Below are positions 9,116-21,758 of a stretch of DNA of 64,000 nucleotides, piece by piece (within the stretch, counting starts at the first letter, position 1; each line of letters starts with the position of its first letter). Source of the DNA: Pseudomonas syringae. Its GTDB lineage: Bacteria; Pseudomonadota; Gammaproteobacteria; Pseudomonadales; Pseudomonadaceae. The translations under genes were made by a program, and so were the position numbers. The notes beneath the pieces were generated by a model that saw only the letters and a program-made list of their open reading frames with translations, searched no databases and was not told the DNA's origin. The stretch lies in contig NZ_CP066265.1 in assembly GCF_023278085.1 (NCBI RefSeq), forward strand, positions 5,032,501 through 5,096,500, read 5' to 3'.

Positions 9116-10581
9116 CAATCTATTCCCAACTGCGTCCAGATCTCGTCCACCCGGCGGGTAGTGGCTTCGTCCTTGACGATCGCCCTGCCCCATTCACGCG
9201 TGGTCTCGCCTGGCCATTTGTTAGTGGCATCCAGACCCATTTTTGATCCCAGCCCCGAGACCGGAGAAGCAAAGTCCAGGTAATCGATGGGCGTGTTGTC
9301 GATCATCACCGTGTCGCGCTTGGGGTCCATGCGCGTGGTGATGGCCCAGATCACGTCGTTCCAGTCACGCGCATTAATGTCGTCGTCGGTCACGATCACG
9401 AACTTGGTGTACATGAACTGGCGCAGGAACGACCAGACACCCAGCATCACGCGCTTGGCATGACCGGGGTACTGTTTCTTGATGGTCACCACCGCCATGC
9501 GGTACGAACATCCCTCGGGCGGCAAGTAGAAATCGACGATTTCCGGAAACTGCTTTTGCAGGATCGGCACAAACACTTCGTTGAGCGCGACGCCCAGAAT
9601 CGCCGGCTCATCCGGCGGCCGGCCGGTGTAGGTGCTGTGGTAGATGGGCTTGATGCGATGGGTGATCCGCTCGACGGTCAGCACCGGAAAGCTGTCGACT
9701 TCGTTGTAATAGCCGGTGTGGTCGCCGTAAGGCCCTTCATTGGCTATTTCGCCCGGATGGATCACACCCTCCAGCACGATCTCGGCGCTGGCAGGCACTT
9801 GCAGGTTGCTGCCACGGCATTTGATCAGCTCGGTGCGCGAACCGCGCAGCAGCCCGGCGAACGCGTATTCGGAGAGGCTGTCCGGCACCGGGGTCACTGC
9901 ACCCAGAATGGTTGCCGGGTCAGCACCCAGCGCCACAGCAACCGGATACGGCTCGCCGGGATGTTTGGCGCACCAGTCACGGAAGTCCAGCGCGCCGCCT
10001 CGATGGCTGAGCCAGCGCATGATGATCTTGTTGCGGCCGATCACCTGCTGGCGATAGATGCCGAGGTTCTGGCGCTCCTTGTTCGGGCCTTTGGTCACCG
10101 TCAGGCCCCAGGTGATCAGCGGCGCGACATCGCCCGGCCAGCAGGTCTGTACGGGCAGCATGCCGAGGTCTACGTCATCGCCTTCGATGACGATCTCCTG
10201 ACACGGCGCGTCCTTGACGACCTTGGGCGCCATGGCGATGACCTTGCGGAAGATCGGCAGTTTGGACCACGCGTCTTTCAGCCCCTTGGGTGGCTCGGGC
10301 TCTTTGAGGAACGCCAGCAACTTGCCGATTTCGCGCAGCTCACTGACCGCTTCGGCGCCCATGCCCATGGCCACGCGCTCGGGCGTGCCAAACAGGTTGC
10401 CGAGCACCGGAATATCAAAGCCGACCGGTTTTTCGAACAGCAGGGCCGGGCCTTTGGCGCGCAAGGTACGGTCACAGATTTCAGTCATTTCCAGCACAGG
10501 TGAGATCGGCATCTGGATGCGTTTCAACTCTCCGCGCTGCTCAAGCTGCTGCACGAAATCCCTTAGATCTTTGAATTTCAT
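9115..10581 (-). CDS. ubiD: 4-hydroxy-3-polyprenylbenzoate decarboxylase UbiD
   Basis: This 488-residue prenylated-FMN-dependent decarboxylase removes the carboxyl group of the polyprenyl-hydroxybenzoate intermediate in ubiquinone synthesis. The family opening [20 protein letters not shown] is clear. Conserved stretches [19 protein letters not shown] and [12 protein letters not shown] (the active-site Glu region) are present. I start at 10581, the usual UbiD N-terminus; an in-frame ATG four codons upstream (10593) is an alternative because neither has a strong ribosome site. It is separated from rho by a strong terminator, so it has its own promoter near 10600-10650, and it is coupled to the downstream reductase. 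Confidence 0.94.
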   Translation of the reverse strand: MKFKDLRDFVQQLEQRGELKRIQMPISPVLEMTEICDRTLRAKGPALLFEKPVGFDIPVLGNLFGTPERVAMGMGAEAVSELREIGKLLAFLKEPEPPKGLKDAWSKLPIFRKVIAMAPKVVKDAPCQEIVIEGDDVDLGMLPVQTCWPGDVAPLITWGLTVTKGPNKERQNLGIYRQQVIGRNKIIMRWLSHRGGALDFRDWCAKHPGEPYPVAVALGADPATILGAVTPVPDSLSEYAFAGLLRGSRTELIKCRGSNLQVPASAEIVLEGVIHPGEIANEGPYGDHTGYYNEVDSFPVLTVERITHRIKPIYHSTYTGRPPDEPAILGVALNEVFVPILQKQFPEIVDFYLPPEGCSYRMAVVTIKKQYPGHAKRVMLGVWSFLRQFMYTKFVIVTDDDINARDWNDVIWAITTRMDPKRDTVMIDNTPIDYLDFASPVSGLGSKMGLDATNKWPGETTREWGRAIVKDEATTRRVDEIWTQLGID

Positions 10582-10660
10582 TAACCCGGCCATTTATCCA
10601 AATAGATGCACATCCTACCTGCTCCGGCCCTTCAAGGCAGCTAATCCGCGGCACGCAGGC

Positions 10661-10694
10661 AAAAAAAATGGTGCCCCGAAGGACACCATTTTTT
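10661..10694 (-). terminator. rho gene intrinsic terminator with UUCG loop
   Basis: Read on the minus strand, a 12-bp stem with one G-U pair closes a TTCG tetraloop (loop at 10678-10681) and is followed by eight T. It lies 16 bp after the rho stop and before ubiD, so the transcription terminator gene itself ends at a classic factor-independent terminator. Confidence 0.9.
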
Positions 10695-10709
10695 GAGCCA
10701 GCCTGCCTG

Positions 10710-11969
<1,260 letters not shown>

Positions 11970-12163
11970 ATGGGGAATGACGTAATCATGTATGGAGGGG
12001 GAAATTAAGCTTTTGGCTTAATGAGGCCGCGCCGCAAAGAAGGCGACAGGATCGCGTACAAATCGAAAGGAGAGCGTCGGCGACGGCTAGCAGGGGGCAA
12101 CGGAGAAGCCGTTGCGGGGCCGAATGTACCACCTGATTTTCCGGGCGTCTAGTATGACACTCG

Positions 12164-12187
12164 AAAAAAACCCCGCATTTTGCGGGG
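12164..12187 (-). terminator. trxA intrinsic terminator
   Basis: On the minus strand a 7-bp stem (CCCCGCA at 12171-12177 pairs with TGCGGGG at 12181-12187) with a 3-nt loop is followed by seven T. It lies 12 bp beyond the trxA stop and separates trxA from rho. Confidence 0.92.
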
Positions 12188-12199
12188 CTTTGAAACGCC

Positions 12200-12529
12200 T
12201 CAGATGTTGGCGTCGAGGAATGCAGCCAGCTGCGACTTCGACAGAGCGCCCACTTTGGTCGCCTCAACATTGCCGTTCTTGAACAGCATCAGCGTAGGAA
12301 TACCGCGCACGCCATGCTTGGCAGGGGTTTCCTGGTTTTCATCGATGTTCAGCTTGGCGATCGTCAGCTTGCCTTCGTAGGTAGTGGCGATTTCGTCCAG
12401 TACCGGGGCAATCATCTTGCACGGGCCACACCATTCAGCCCAGTAGTCAACAAGCACAGGACCCTGAGCCTTGAGTACTTCAGCTTCGAAGGTGGCGTCG
12501 GTGACGTGTTTGATCAGGTCGTTGCTCAT
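12200..12529 (-). CDS. trxA: thioredoxin 1
   Basis: This 109-residue protein is a canonical thioredoxin with active site WCGPCK (near residue 32) and the cis-Pro region [11 protein letters not shown]. It is the cytoplasmic disulfide reductant for ribonucleotide reductase, methionine sulfoxide reductases and others, recharged by thioredoxin reductase. The trxA-rho order is the usual proteobacterial arrangement. It has its own terminator, so rho is expressed from a separate promoter or by readthrough. GGAG-like bases lie at about 12537-12541 upstream of ATG 12529. Confidence 0.98.
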   Translation of the reverse strand: MSNDLIKHVTDATFEAEVLKAQGPVLVDYWAEWCGPCKMIAPVLDEIATTYEGKLTIAKLNIDENQETPAKHGVRGIPTLMLFKNGNVEATKVGALSKSQLAAFLDANI

Positions 12530-12650
12530 GGAAGTCTCCGAGGTCGTAGGCTAAAAACGACGCCCATCATAGCGGTCCTGCTGTGATTCAGGAAGCAAAG
12601 CTTCATTGAGTCTGGCTATCGTGCGGCATGACTGCGGTTATGGCCGACGC

Positions 12651-13355
12651 TCAGTTCGAGGGTGACACGAAGACGATGCCGGTACGCAGGGCTGCACCAC
12701 GTATGTGTTCCTGCATGGCCTTTTGCGCCGGGCCCGAGGCGTGCCGGGCCAGGGCACGGAGAATCTTGCGGTGCTCCTGCCAGGTTTCCATGACTCGAGC
12801 CGCGCGGATGAATGGCATTTTCTGGCTTTCGAGGAAAATATCCGCGCCTGCCGTGACAATCCCGAGCATCGCCTGATTGCCGCTGGCGACCAGGATATGC
12901 CGGTGAAATTCGAAATCCAGCCGGGCGGCCGCTTCAAAGTCTCCGGCGCGCAACTCCAGGCGCATCGCTTCGACGTTGTCTTCCAGCACGTCACGTTCGT
13001 CGGCCGTCAGCGTCACGGCGGCCAGCCCTGCAGCGAAGCCTTCCAGTGCGTAGCGCAACTGAAAAGTGTCAGCGGGTGAGACCCGGGCTTCGAAAGGCCA
13101 GGAAAATCCGCTCGTGCGCTGTTCTGGTTCAGAAACGGACTGAACGAACACGCCTTTGCCCGGCTGCACGCTGACCACGCCCAAGGCGCTGAGCGACGAC
13201 AAGGCTTCACGCAGCGAGGCGCGACTGACACCCAGCAAAACCGCCAGATCGCGTTGCGACGGCAGGCTTTCGCCGGGCTTGTACCCTTGTTCGGCAATCA
13301 ACTTGCGAATGGCCCGGAGGGCTGATTCGGGTACTGCGAGTGAAGTGTGCGGCAT
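12651..13355 (-). CDS. FadR/FCD-type GntR transcriptional regulator
   Basis: This 234-residue regulator has an N-terminal winged helix (ALRAIRKLIAEQGYKPGESLPSQ then RDLAVLLGVSRASLREALS) and a C-terminal all-helical FCD ligand domain containing FHRHILVASGN. These are typical of the FadR subfamily that senses organic acids or amino acids. ATG 13355 is used; a GTG one codon upstream is equally possible and no clear ribosome site distinguishes them. It is divergent from a polar amino-acid ABC importer, with a perfect TGGT-N3-ACCA dyad between, so it probably represses that operon and perhaps itself. The effector is unknown. Confidence 0.9.
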   Translation of the reverse strand: MPHTSLAVPESALRAIRKLIAEQGYKPGESLPSQRDLAVLLGVSRASLREALSSLSALGVVSVQPGKGVFVQSVSEPEQRTSGFSWPFEARVSPADTFQLRYALEGFAAGLAAVTLTADERDVLEDNVEAMRLELRAGDFEAAARLDFEFHRHILVASGNQAMLGIVTAGADIFLESQKMPFIRAARVMETWQEHRKILRALARHASGPAQKAMQEHIRGAALRTGIVFVSPSN

Positions 13356-13481
13356 CACTGTTCAGGCCAGTCAGTCCAGTAAAAAGCCCTTTTATCCCCA
13401 TCTCGAAAATTCGGCAAGCGACGCCCAGCACTGGGGCGGTCGGGCCTCAAGGCGCGCCAAAGAAGGGCGTGAGATACGCCA

Positions 13482-13496
13482 ACTGGTCAGACCAGT
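13482..13496. promoter_or_regulatory. FCD-regulator operator, ACTGGT-CAG-ACCAGT dyad
   Basis: This is a perfect 6-bp inverted repeat around a 3-bp spacer, containing TGGT-N3-ACCA, the half-site pattern bound by many FadR-type GntR regulators. It lies in the divergent region, 126 bp upstream of the regulator start and 119 bp upstream of the importer's first gene. Confidence 0.65.
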
Positions 13497-13615
13497 AAGA
13501 CCGTAATAGCACTGAAAACCTTGAGTTATGGCGCGTAACGAGCGAATGGCATGCGCTGTGCACTGCTGTGAACGGGATACACGCCAACATCTTTCGTTCC
13601 GCCCGGAGATTTCAT

Positions 13616-14401
13616 ATGACCAAGCGTTACAGCGCTCTGCTTACTGCCTTGTTTGCCAGCCTGATGCTGAGCCAGACGCCCGCGCACGCCAACGGCCTGG
13701 ACGACGTCATGACGCGCGGCACCTTGAAGGTTGCCGTACCCCAGGACTTCCCGCCGTTCGGCTCGGTCGGCCCGGACATGAAGCCGCGCGGTCTGGACAT
13801 CGATACTGCACAACTGCTGGCCGACAGGTTGAAGGTCAAACTGGAACTGACGCCGGTCAACAGCACCAACCGCATCCCGTTCCTGACCACCGGCAAGGTT
13901 GATCTGGTGATCTCCAGCCTGGGCAAAAACCCGGACCGCGAGAAAGTCATCGATTTCTCCCGCGCCTATGCTCCGTTTTACCTGGCGGTATTCGGCCCGC
14001 CTGATTCTCCGGTCAAGGACATCGCCGACCTGAAAGGCAAAACCATCAGCGTGACCCGTGGCGCTATCGAAGACATCGAGCTGTCGGCCGTTGCACCTGA
14101 AGGCACCACCATCAAGCGCTTTGAAGACAACAATTCGACCATCGCGGCTTATCTCGCCGGCCAGACCGATCTGATCGCCAGCGGCAACGTGGTGATGGTC
14201 GCCATCAGCGAGCGCAACCCTAAACGCATCCCTGCGCTGAAAGTGAAACTCAAGGACTCGCCGGTGTACGTCGGTGTGAACAAGGGTCAGCCGGAACTGC
14301 TGGGCAAGGTCAACGAGATTCTGAACGCTGCCAAGGCTGACGGCTCGCTGGAAAAAGCATCCCAGACCTGGCTGAAGCAACCGCTGCCCGCCGATCTCTG
14401 A
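13616..14401 (+). CDS. polar amino-acid ABC transporter, periplasmic binding protein
   Basis: This 261-residue solute-binding protein (family 3) opens with a signal peptide (MTKRYSALLTALFASLMLS, cleavage probably after THAHA-like AHA before NGLDDV). The mature domain has TLKVAVPQDFPPFGSVG and the DLVISSLGKNPDR hinge segment. It captures an amino acid or similar small ligand in the periplasm and delivers it to the two permeases downstream. GGAGA at about 13605-13609 supports ATG 13616; the open frame back to 13568 has no such signal. It is the first gene of a four-gene operon and divergent from its likely regulator. Ligand specificity cannot be read from sequence. Confidence 0.92.
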   Translation: MTKRYSALLTALFASLMLSQTPAHANGLDDVMTRGTLKVAVPQDFPPFGSVGPDMKPRGLDIDTAQLLADRLKVKLELTPVNSTNRIPFLTTGKVDLVISSLGKNPDREKVIDFSRAYAPFYLAVFGPPDSPVKDIADLKGKTISVTRGAIEDIELSAVAPEGTTIKRFEDNNSTIAAYLAGQTDLIASGNVVMVAISERNPKRIPALKVKLKDSPVYVGVNKGQPELLGKVNEILNAAKADGSLEKASQTWLKQPLPADL

Positions 14402-14430
14402 TTACTGCTTTTCGGTCACAGGATTCACCC

Positions 14431-15096
14431 ATGGCTTATCACTTCGACTTCACACCGGTCCTGCAGAACCTCGACGTGCTGTTGCGCGGGGCTTTGTTCA
14501 CGCTGGAACTGACCGCCATCGGCACCCTGCTCGGCGTCAGCCTCGGCATTGTCGGGGCTGTCGTGAGGGCCTGGAAGATCCAGCCCTTTGCGACGATCTT
14601 CGCCATTTACGTCGAGCTGATCCGCAACACGCCGTTTCTGGTCCAGCTGTTCTTTATCTTCTTCGGCCTGCCGTCGCTGGGCGTGCAGATCACAGAATGG
14701 CAGGCGGCGGTACTGGCGATGGTCGTCAACCTGGGGGCTTACTCGACCGAAATCGTGCGCGCGGGCATTCAGGCAATTCCCAAGGGTCAGCTTGAAGCGT
14801 CGGCCGCACTGGCGATGAATCGTTATGAAGCCTTTCGCTACGTGGTGCTGGTGCCGGCACTGGGCAAAGTCTGGCCGGCGCTGAGCAGCCAGATCATCAT
14901 CGTGATGCTGGGTTCGGCGGTCTGTTCGCAGATTGCCACCGAAGAGCTGAGTTTCTTTGCCAACTTCATTCAGTCGCGCAACTTCCGGTCGTTTGAAACC
15001 TACATCGTGACGACCCTGATCTACCTGGCCATGGCGCTGCTGATCCGTCAGTTGCTGGCCTGGATCGGGCGACGTTACATAGCGAGGAGCCGCTGA
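14431..15096 (+). CDS. polar amino-acid ABC transporter permease (first)
   Basis: This 221-residue inner-membrane protein is of the HisM/GlnP type with about five membrane segments. The EAA loop that docks the ATPase is visible as LEASAALAMNRYEAFRYVVLVPAL around residues 120-143. The N-terminus RGALFTLELTAIGTLLGVSL is typical of polar amino-acid permeases. It lies 29 bp after the binding protein gene and its stop overlaps the start of the second permease (TGATG), so the pair is co-translated and should form the heterodimeric channel. Confidence 0.92.
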   Translation: MAYHFDFTPVLQNLDVLLRGALFTLELTAIGTLLGVSLGIVGAVVRAWKIQPFATIFAIYVELIRNTPFLVQLFFIFFGLPSLGVQITEWQAAVLAMVVNLGAYSTEIVRAGIQAIPKGQLEASAALAMNRYEAFRYVVLVPALGKVWPALSSQIIIVMLGSAVCSQIATEELSFFANFIQSRNFRSFETYIVTTLIYLAMALLIRQLLAWIGRRYIARSR

Positions 15097-15743
15097 TGGA
15101 TTTCACCCTCTGGGACATCGTGCGCAACCTGCTCATCGGCCTGCAATGGACCGTTGCCCTGTCGCTGGTGGCGTTTATCGGCGGCGGGCTGATCGGCTTG
15201 CTGATCATGGGCATGCGCACCTCGGAAAAGTCCGGCCCGCGTGTGATCGCCAAGCTCTATATAGAGCTGTTTCAGGGCACGCCGCTGTTGATGCAGCTGT
15301 TTCTGGTGTTCTTCGGTGTAGCGCTGATGGGCATGAACATTTCGCCATGGGCCGCGGCGGCGCTGGCCTTGACCTTGTTCACCAGCGCTTACCTCGCGGA
15401 AATCTGGCGCGGCTGCGTGGAGTCGATTTCCAAGGGCCAATGGGAAGCGTCCGCCATCCTGGCGATGACGCCGCTTGAGCAGATGCGTTACGTGATCCTG
15501 CCTCAGGCGCTGCGCATCGCCATTGCACCGACCGTGGGCTTTTCCGTGCAGGTGGTCAAAGGCACCGCGGTGACCTCGATCATCGGCTTCACCGAACTGA
15601 CCAAGACCGGCAGCATGCTGGCCAACGCCACGTTCGAACCTTTCATGGTCTATGGCTTTGTTGCCCTGGGCTACTTCATCCTTTGCTATCCCTTGTCGCT
15701 GTGTGCGCGCCATCTGGAAAGGAGACTGCATGCCTCTGCTTAG
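15096..15743 (+). CDS. polar amino-acid ABC transporter permease (second)
   Basis: This 215-residue partner permease has five predicted membrane segments and an EAA loop at WEASAILAMTPLEQMRYVILPQ near residues 117-138. ATG 15096 overlaps the stop of the first permease by one base. Its 3' end overlaps the ATPase gene by 14 bp, giving tight stoichiometric coupling across the operon. Together the two permeases form the inner-membrane pore. Confidence 0.92.
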   Translation: MDFTLWDIVRNLLIGLQWTVALSLVAFIGGGLIGLLIMGMRTSEKSGPRVIAKLYIELFQGTPLLMQLFLVFFGVALMGMNISPWAAAALALTLFTSAYLAEIWRGCVESISKGQWEASAILAMTPLEQMRYVILPQALRIAIAPTVGFSVQVVKGTAVTSIIGFTELTKTGSMLANATFEPFMVYGFVALGYFILCYPLSLCARHLERRLHASA

Positions 15744-16464
15744 AATTTCCGCCCTGCATAAATACTATGGCGATCACCACGTACTGAAGGGCATCGATCT
15801 CTCGGTCGAAGAAGGCCAGGTGGTGGCGATCATCGGCCGCAGCGGTTCGGGCAAGAGCACCCTGCTGCGCACGCTCAACGGGCTGGAGTCGATCAACGAT
15901 GGCGTGATTGAAGTGGACGGCGAGTATCTGGACGCCGCACGCGCCGATCTGCGCACGCTGCGGCAGAAAGTCGGCATGGTGTTTCAGCAGTTCAACCTGT
16001 TCCCGCACCTGAGCGTGGGCGAGAACGTGATGCTCGCGCCGCAGGTCGTGCAGAAGGTACCGAAGGCAGAAGCGGCCAAACTGGCGAGGAAGATGCTGGA
16101 GCGTGTCGGGCTCGGCGAGAAATTCGATGCCTTCCCGGATCGCCTGTCTGGCGGCCAGCAGCAACGTGTGGCCATTGCCCGTGCGCTGGCCATGTCGCCC
16201 AGGGTCTTGCTGTGCGACGAAATCACCTCGGCGCTGGACCCTGAGCTGGTCAACGAAGTGCTCAGTGTCGTTCGGCAACTGGCGGCAGACGGCATGACCC
16301 TGATCATGGTGACCCACGAAATGCGCTTCGCCCGTGAAGTGGGCGACAAACTGGTGTTCATGCACCAGGGCAAAGTGCATGAAGTGGGCGACCCGAAAGA
16401 ACTTTTCGCCAACCCGAAAACCCCGGAACTCGCGAACTTCATCGGCACAGCAGAACAAGCCTGA
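15730..16464 (+). CDS. polar amino-acid ABC transporter ATP-binding protein
   Basis: This 244-residue ATPase of the GlnQ/HisP type has Walker A GRSGSGKSTLLR (near residue 37), the Q-loop VFQQFNLFPHLSV, signature LSGGQQQRVAIARAL and Walker B VLLCDEITSALDPE. It energises the importer encoded by the three preceding genes. ATG 15730 is preceded by AAAGGAG at about 15718-15724 and gives the standard family length; the frame upstream (15652) lies inside the permease and is not used. Repeats begin 4 bp after its stop, so the operon ends here. Confidence 0.93.
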   Translation: MPLLRISALHKYYGDHHVLKGIDLSVEEGQVVAIIGRSGSGKSTLLRTLNGLESINDGVIEVDGEYLDAARADLRTLRQKVGMVFQQFNLFPHLSVGENVMLAPQVVQKVPKAEAAKLARKMLERVGLGEKFDAFPDRLSGGQQQRVAIARALAMSPRVLLCDEITSALDPELVNEVLSVVRQLAADGMTLIMVTHEMRFAREVGDKLVFMHQGKVHEVGDPKELFANPKTPELANFIGTAEQA

Positions 16465-16468
16465 CGCT

Positions 16469-16675
16469 GGACGCAGAGCGTCCGGAACGGCATGCCCACG
16501 CGGAGCATGGGCACGATCAGGTTCGTCCAGACTGCGCAACGCCCTCAAGAGCGGACGCAGAGCGTCCGGAACGGCATGCCCACGCGGAGCATGGGCACGA
16601 TCGGGTTCGTCCAGACACCTATCGTTCCTCACGCTCCGCGTGGGAATGCATTTCGTGACGCTCCGCGTCACACTG
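16469..16675. repeat. palindromic intergenic repeat array (copy A)
   Basis: A roughly 64-bp unit at 16469-16532 recurs with one mismatch at 16553-16616 (period 84 bp). Each has the palindromes GGACGCAGAGCGTCC and TGCCCACGCGGAGCATGGGCA. An inverted copy follows at 16618-16675 (CGTTCCTCACGCTCCGCG, then GTGACGCTCCGCGTCAC). It fills most of the 336-bp space between the ABC operon and ppx; bases 16676-16800 hold the ppx promoter region with nothing else recognisable. The same family recurs at 28581, 33889, 37891 and 61436. Confidence 0.88.
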
Positions 16676-16800
16676 CCCAGATAGCCATACGCCACGTCTG
16701 AGAGTAATACCGGGTATTTCCAGCGCCTGAACAGCTTCGCGTTGGCGGCAGGCATGGATCGTGGCACGATGGTGCGGTTATCGAACTGGATTTTCTGATC

Positions 16801-18303
16801 ATGCCGCACACCACACCCAAGAATCTTTCACTGATCGCTGCTATCGACCTGGGCTCAAACAGCTTCCATATGGTTGTCGCGAAAGCCAATCAGGGCGAAA
16901 TCCGTATTCTTGAGCGCCTTGGCGAAAAGGTGCAGTTGGCCGCGGGCATCGACGAAGAGCGCCAGCTGTCTGAAGAATCCATGCAGCGCGGTCTCGACTG
17001 CCTGAAGCGCTTTGCCCAGTTGATCAATGGTCTGCCGCACGGTGCCGTGCGCATCGTCGGCACCAACGCGCTGCGCGAAGCACGTAATCGCAATGAATTC
17101 ATTCACCGCGCCGAAGAAATCCTCGGCCATCCGGTGGAGGTGATTTCCGGCCGCGAAGAGGCGCGTCTTATCTACCTGGGCGTCTCCCATACGCTGGCCG
17201 ATACGCCGGGCAAGCGTCTGGTCGCCGACATCGGCGGCGGCAGTACCGAGTTCATCATCGGCCAGCGCTTCGAGCCGCTGCTGCGTGAAAGCCTGCAGAT
17301 GGGCTGTGTGAGCTTCACCCAGCGCTACTTTCGCGACGGCAAGGTGACACCCGCCCGTTACGCCCAGGCCTACACGGCGGCGCGCCTCGAAATCATGAGC
17401 ATCGAACACGCGCTGCATCGTCTGAAGTGGGATGAGGCCATCGGCTCATCAGGCACCATTCGCGCCATCGGTGTGGCACTCAAGGCCAACGGCTATGGCG
17501 CAGGCGAGGTCAACGCCGAAGGGCTGGCCTGGCTCAAGCGCAAACTGTTCAAACTGGGTGACGTCGAAAAAATCGACTTCGACGGCATCAAACCTGACCG
17601 ACGCGCGATTTTCCCGGCAGGCCTGGCGATTCTCGAAGCCATCTTCGACGCCCTCGAACTCAAGCGCATGGACCACTGCGAAGGCGCATTGCGCGAAGGC
17701 GTGCTGTATGACCTGATGGGGCGCCATCACCACGAAGACGTGCGTGAACGCACCCTCAGCTCGCTGATGGAGCGTTATCACGTCGACCTGGAACAGGCCG
17801 CACGCGTCGAAGCCAAGGCGCTGCATGCGCTGGAGCAGGTTGCCGAGAGCTGGGAGTTGCAGCACGAGAGCTATGCCGAGCTGCTGAGCTGGGCTGCCAA
17901 GGTGCATGAGATCGGGCTGGACATCGCCCACTATCATTATCACAAGCACGGCGCCTACCTGATCGAACACTCGGACCTTGCCGGATTCTCACGCGAAGAC
18001 CAGCAAATGCTCGCCCTGCTGGTGCGCGGTCATCGCCGGAATATTCCCAAGGACAAGTTCGCCGACTTCGGCGCGGAAGGCATCAAGCTGATTCGCCTGT
18101 GCGTGCTGTTGCGCTTTGCGATTCTGTTTCACCACATCCGTGGCACCCAGGAGATGCCACGCGTGGTGCTGCGTGCCGACGGTCCGAGCCTCGATGCCGA
18201 GTTCCCGGAAGGCTGGCTGGAAAACAACCAGCTGACTCAGGCCGACTTCGCGCTGGAAGCGGAGTGGCTGGCCCGAGTCGGGATCATCTTCAGCGTACGC
18301 TGA
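16801..18303 (+). CDS. ppx: exopolyphosphatase
   Basis: This 500-residue enzyme removes terminal phosphates from polyphosphate (and hydrolyses pppGpp in some relatives). The N-terminal actin-like fold carries [15 protein letters not shown] (near residue 14) and the second phosphate loop [14 protein letters not shown] near residue 142. The C-terminal HD-like helical domain contains [21 protein letters not shown]. The length matches the Ppx/GppA family. It converges on ppk with a 14-bp overlap of the two coding 3' ends, the arrangement described for pseudomonads, so synthesis and degradation of polyphosphate are encoded on opposite strands. Confidence 0.96.
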   Translation: MPHTTPKNLSLIAAIDLGSNSFHMVVAKANQGEIRILERLGEKVQLAAGIDEERQLSEESMQRGLDCLKRFAQLINGLPHGAVRIVGTNALREARNRNEFIHRAEEILGHPVEVISGREEARLIYLGVSHTLADTPGKRLVADIGGGSTEFIIGQRFEPLLRESLQMGCVSFTQRYFRDGKVTPARYAQAYTAARLEIMSIEHALHRLKWDEAIGSSGTIRAIGVALKANGYGAGEVNAEGLAWLKRKLFKLGDVEKIDFDGIKPDRRAIFPAGLAILEAIFDALELKRMDHCEGALREGVLYDLMGRHHHEDVRERTLSSLMERYHVDLEQAARVEAKALHALEQVAESWELQHESYAELLSWAAKVHEIGLDIAHYHYHKHGAYLIEHSDLAGFSREDQQMLALLVRGHRRNIPKDKFADFGAEGIKLIRLCVLLRFAILFHHIRGTQEMPRVVLRADGPSLDAEFPEGWLENNQLTQADFALEAEWLARVGIIFSVR

Positions 18304-20500
18304 GGACCGGGTTGCTCAGGCGCTCCAGCAGGGTCGCCTGAGCACTTCGAGCGTTCTGATTACCGGTCGGCGTACTGCGCACGTAACGCCCGTCTGACTG
18401 CAACAGCCAGCTGTGGGTGTTGTCGGTCAGGTAGCTTTCCAGTTCCTTCTTCACGCGCAGAATCAACTTCTTGCCTTCCACCGGGAAGCAGGTCTCGACA
18501 CGCTTGTCGAGGTTGCGCTCCATCCAGTCGGCACTCGACAGGAACATCTGCTCGTCGCCGCCGTTGAGGAAGTAGAACACCCGCGTGTGCTCCAGGAAAC
18601 GGCCGATGATCGAGCGCACATGAATGTTGTGCGAGACCCCGGCAATCCCCGGACGCAGGCAGCACATGCCGCGCACCACCAGATCGATACGCACACCGGA
18701 CTGGCTGGCCTTGTACAGCGCGCGAATGACTTTCGGGTCGGTCAGCGAGTTGAACTTGGCGATGATGTGCGCAGGCTTGCCATCGAGCGCAAATTGCGTC
18801 TCGCGGGCGATCATGTCGAGCATGCCCTTCTTCAGCGTGAACGGTGCATGCAGCAGTTTCTTCATGCGCAGCGTCTTGCCCATGCCGATCAACTGGCTAA
18901 ACAGTTTGCCGACGTCTTCGCACAAGGCGTCATCGGACGTCAGCAAGCTGTAGTCGGTGTACAACCGCGCATTGCCTGCGTGATAGTTACCGGTCCCGAG
19001 GTGCGCGTAACGCACGATCTCGCCCGCCTCGCGGCGCAGGATCAGCATCATCTTGGCGTGGGTCTTGAAGCCGACCACGCCGTAGATCACCACCGCGCCT
19101 GCAGCCTGCAGACGACTGGCCAGTTGCAGGTTCGACTCTTCGTCGAAACGCGCACGCAACTCGATCACCACCGTGACCTCCTTGCCGTTACGCGCAGCAT
19201 CCACTAATGCGTCGACAATTTCCGAGTTGGCACCGCTGCGATACAGCGTCTGGCGCACGGCCAGGACGTGCGGGTCTTTCGCCGCCTGACGCAGCAGATC
19301 CACCACCGGCGTAAAGGACTCGAATGGATGCAGCAGCAAAATGTCCTGCTTGCTGACCACGCTGAACACGTTTTCGCTGTTCTGCAGCAGCTTGGGGATG
19401 GCTGGCGTGAACGGCGGATATTGCAGTTCCGGATGGCTGTCCAGACCGGTAATGCTGAACAGACGCGTCAGGTTGACCGGGCCATTGACCTGATACAGCT
19501 CGGACTCGTTCAGGTTGAACTGCTTGAGCAGGTAATCCGACAAGTGTTTCGGGCAGGTATCAGCCACTTCCAGGCGTACCGCATCGCCGTAACGACGCGA
19601 AAACAGCTCGCCACGCAGCGCGCGCGCCAGGTCTTCCACGTCTTCCGAATCCAGCGCCAGGTCAGCGTTTCGGGTCAGGCGGAACTGATAGCAGCCCTTG
19701 ACCTTCATGCCCTGGAACAAGTCATCGGCGTGCGCGTGGATCATCGACGACAGGAACACGAAGTTATCGCCAGGCCCGCAGACGTCTTCCGGCACCTTGA
19801 TCACACGTGGCAGCAAGCGCGGCGCAGGAATGATCGCAAGACCGGAGTCGCGGCCAAAGGCATCGATACCTTCCAGCTCGACAATGAAGTTCAGGCTCTT
19901 GTTGACCAGCAACGGGAACGGGTGCGTCGGGTCCAGACCGATCGGGGTGATGATCGGCGCGATCTCGTCACGGAAATAGCGACGTACCCAGGCCTTGAGC
20001 TTGGCGGTCCAGTGGCGACGACGGATGAAGCGCACCTGATGCTTTTCCAGCTCAGGCAGCAGAATGTCGTTGAGGATCGCGTACTGGCGATCCACATGAC
20101 CGTGAACCAGCTCGCTGATCCTGGCCAGTGCCTGATGCGGTTGCAGGCCATCGGCACCGGCTTGCTCACGGGCAAAGGTGATCTGCTTCTTCAGACCTGC
20201 AACACGAATCTCGAAGAACTCATCGAGGTTGCTGGAGAAGATCAGCAGAAACTTCAGCCGCTCCAGCAACGGGTAGGACTCATCGAGCGCCTGTTCCAAT
20301 ACCCGGATATTGAACTGCAGCTGGGACAGTTCGCGGTGGATATACAGGCTGCTGTCGTCCAGGTTCGGAGCGACGATGGCGGGCACCACAGCGGCAGGCG
20401 CCTCGATGGCCGGGATTACTTCGATATCAGGCTCAACCACGGGCGTTGCCTCCTGAACATCGACTTCAACAGCGGCTTCGATGAGTGCTTCGGTATTCAT
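18290..20500 (-). CDS. ppk: polyphosphate kinase 1
   Basis: This 736-residue PPK1 polymerises polyphosphate from ATP. An unusual acidic, Val/Ala/Pro-rich tail covers the first 45 residues; the catalytic enzyme begins around [20 protein letters not shown]. The autophosphorylated His is in [15 protein letters not shown] and the second conserved His in [10 protein letters not shown]. The C-terminal phospholipase-D-like domain has [21 protein letters not shown] 6 nt before ATG 20500 supports the start. It lies 16 bp downstream of hemB on the same strand, so the two may be co-transcribed. Confidence 0.96.
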   Translation of the reverse strand: MNTEALIEAAVEVDVQEATPVVEPDIEVIPAIEAPAAVVPAIVAPNLDDSSLYIHRELSQLQFNIRVLEQALDESYPLLERLKFLLIFSSNLDEFFEIRVAGLKKQITFAREQAGADGLQPHQALARISELVHGHVDRQYAILNDILLPELEKHQVRFIRRRHWTAKLKAWVRRYFRDEIAPIITPIGLDPTHPFPLLVNKSLNFIVELEGIDAFGRDSGLAIIPAPRLLPRVIKVPEDVCGPGDNFVFLSSMIHAHADDLFQGMKVKGCYQFRLTRNADLALDSEDVEDLARALRGELFSRRYGDAVRLEVADTCPKHLSDYLLKQFNLNESELYQVNGPVNLTRLFSITGLDSHPELQYPPFTPAIPKLLQNSENVFSVVSKQDILLLHPFESFTPVVDLLRQAAKDPHVLAVRQTLYRSGANSEIVDALVDAARNGKEVTVVIELRARFDEESNLQLASRLQAAGAVVIYGVVGFKTHAKMMLILRREAGEIVRYAHLGTGNYHAGNARLYTDYSLLTSDDALCEDVGKLFSQLIGMGKTLRMKKLLHAPFTLKKGMLDMIARETQFALDGKPAHIIAKFNSLTDPKVIRALYKASQSGVRIDLVVRGMCCLRPGIAGVSHNIHVRSIIGRFLEHTRVFYFLNGGDEQMFLSSADWMERNLDKRVETCFPVEGKKLILRVKKELESYLTDNTHSWLLQSDGRYVRSTPTGNQNARSAQATLLERLSNPVLSVR

Positions 20501-20516
20501 GAATGTTCCTGTGAGG

Positions 20517-21581
<1,065 letters not shown>

Positions 21582-21758
21582 TTATGACCAATGTGTGACA
21601 GTCATGGTTCGACCTGCGACTGCACGTCGCGGCCATGGCCCTTATGGGGATGCGACCATTGTGGTTGCAAGAATCTTTAACGTCGAGACACATATCGACA
21701 CTTTCATCCTTGCCGTCGGCGCGTTAGGCTGCGCGTTCACTTCGCCAGCATCCAGACA

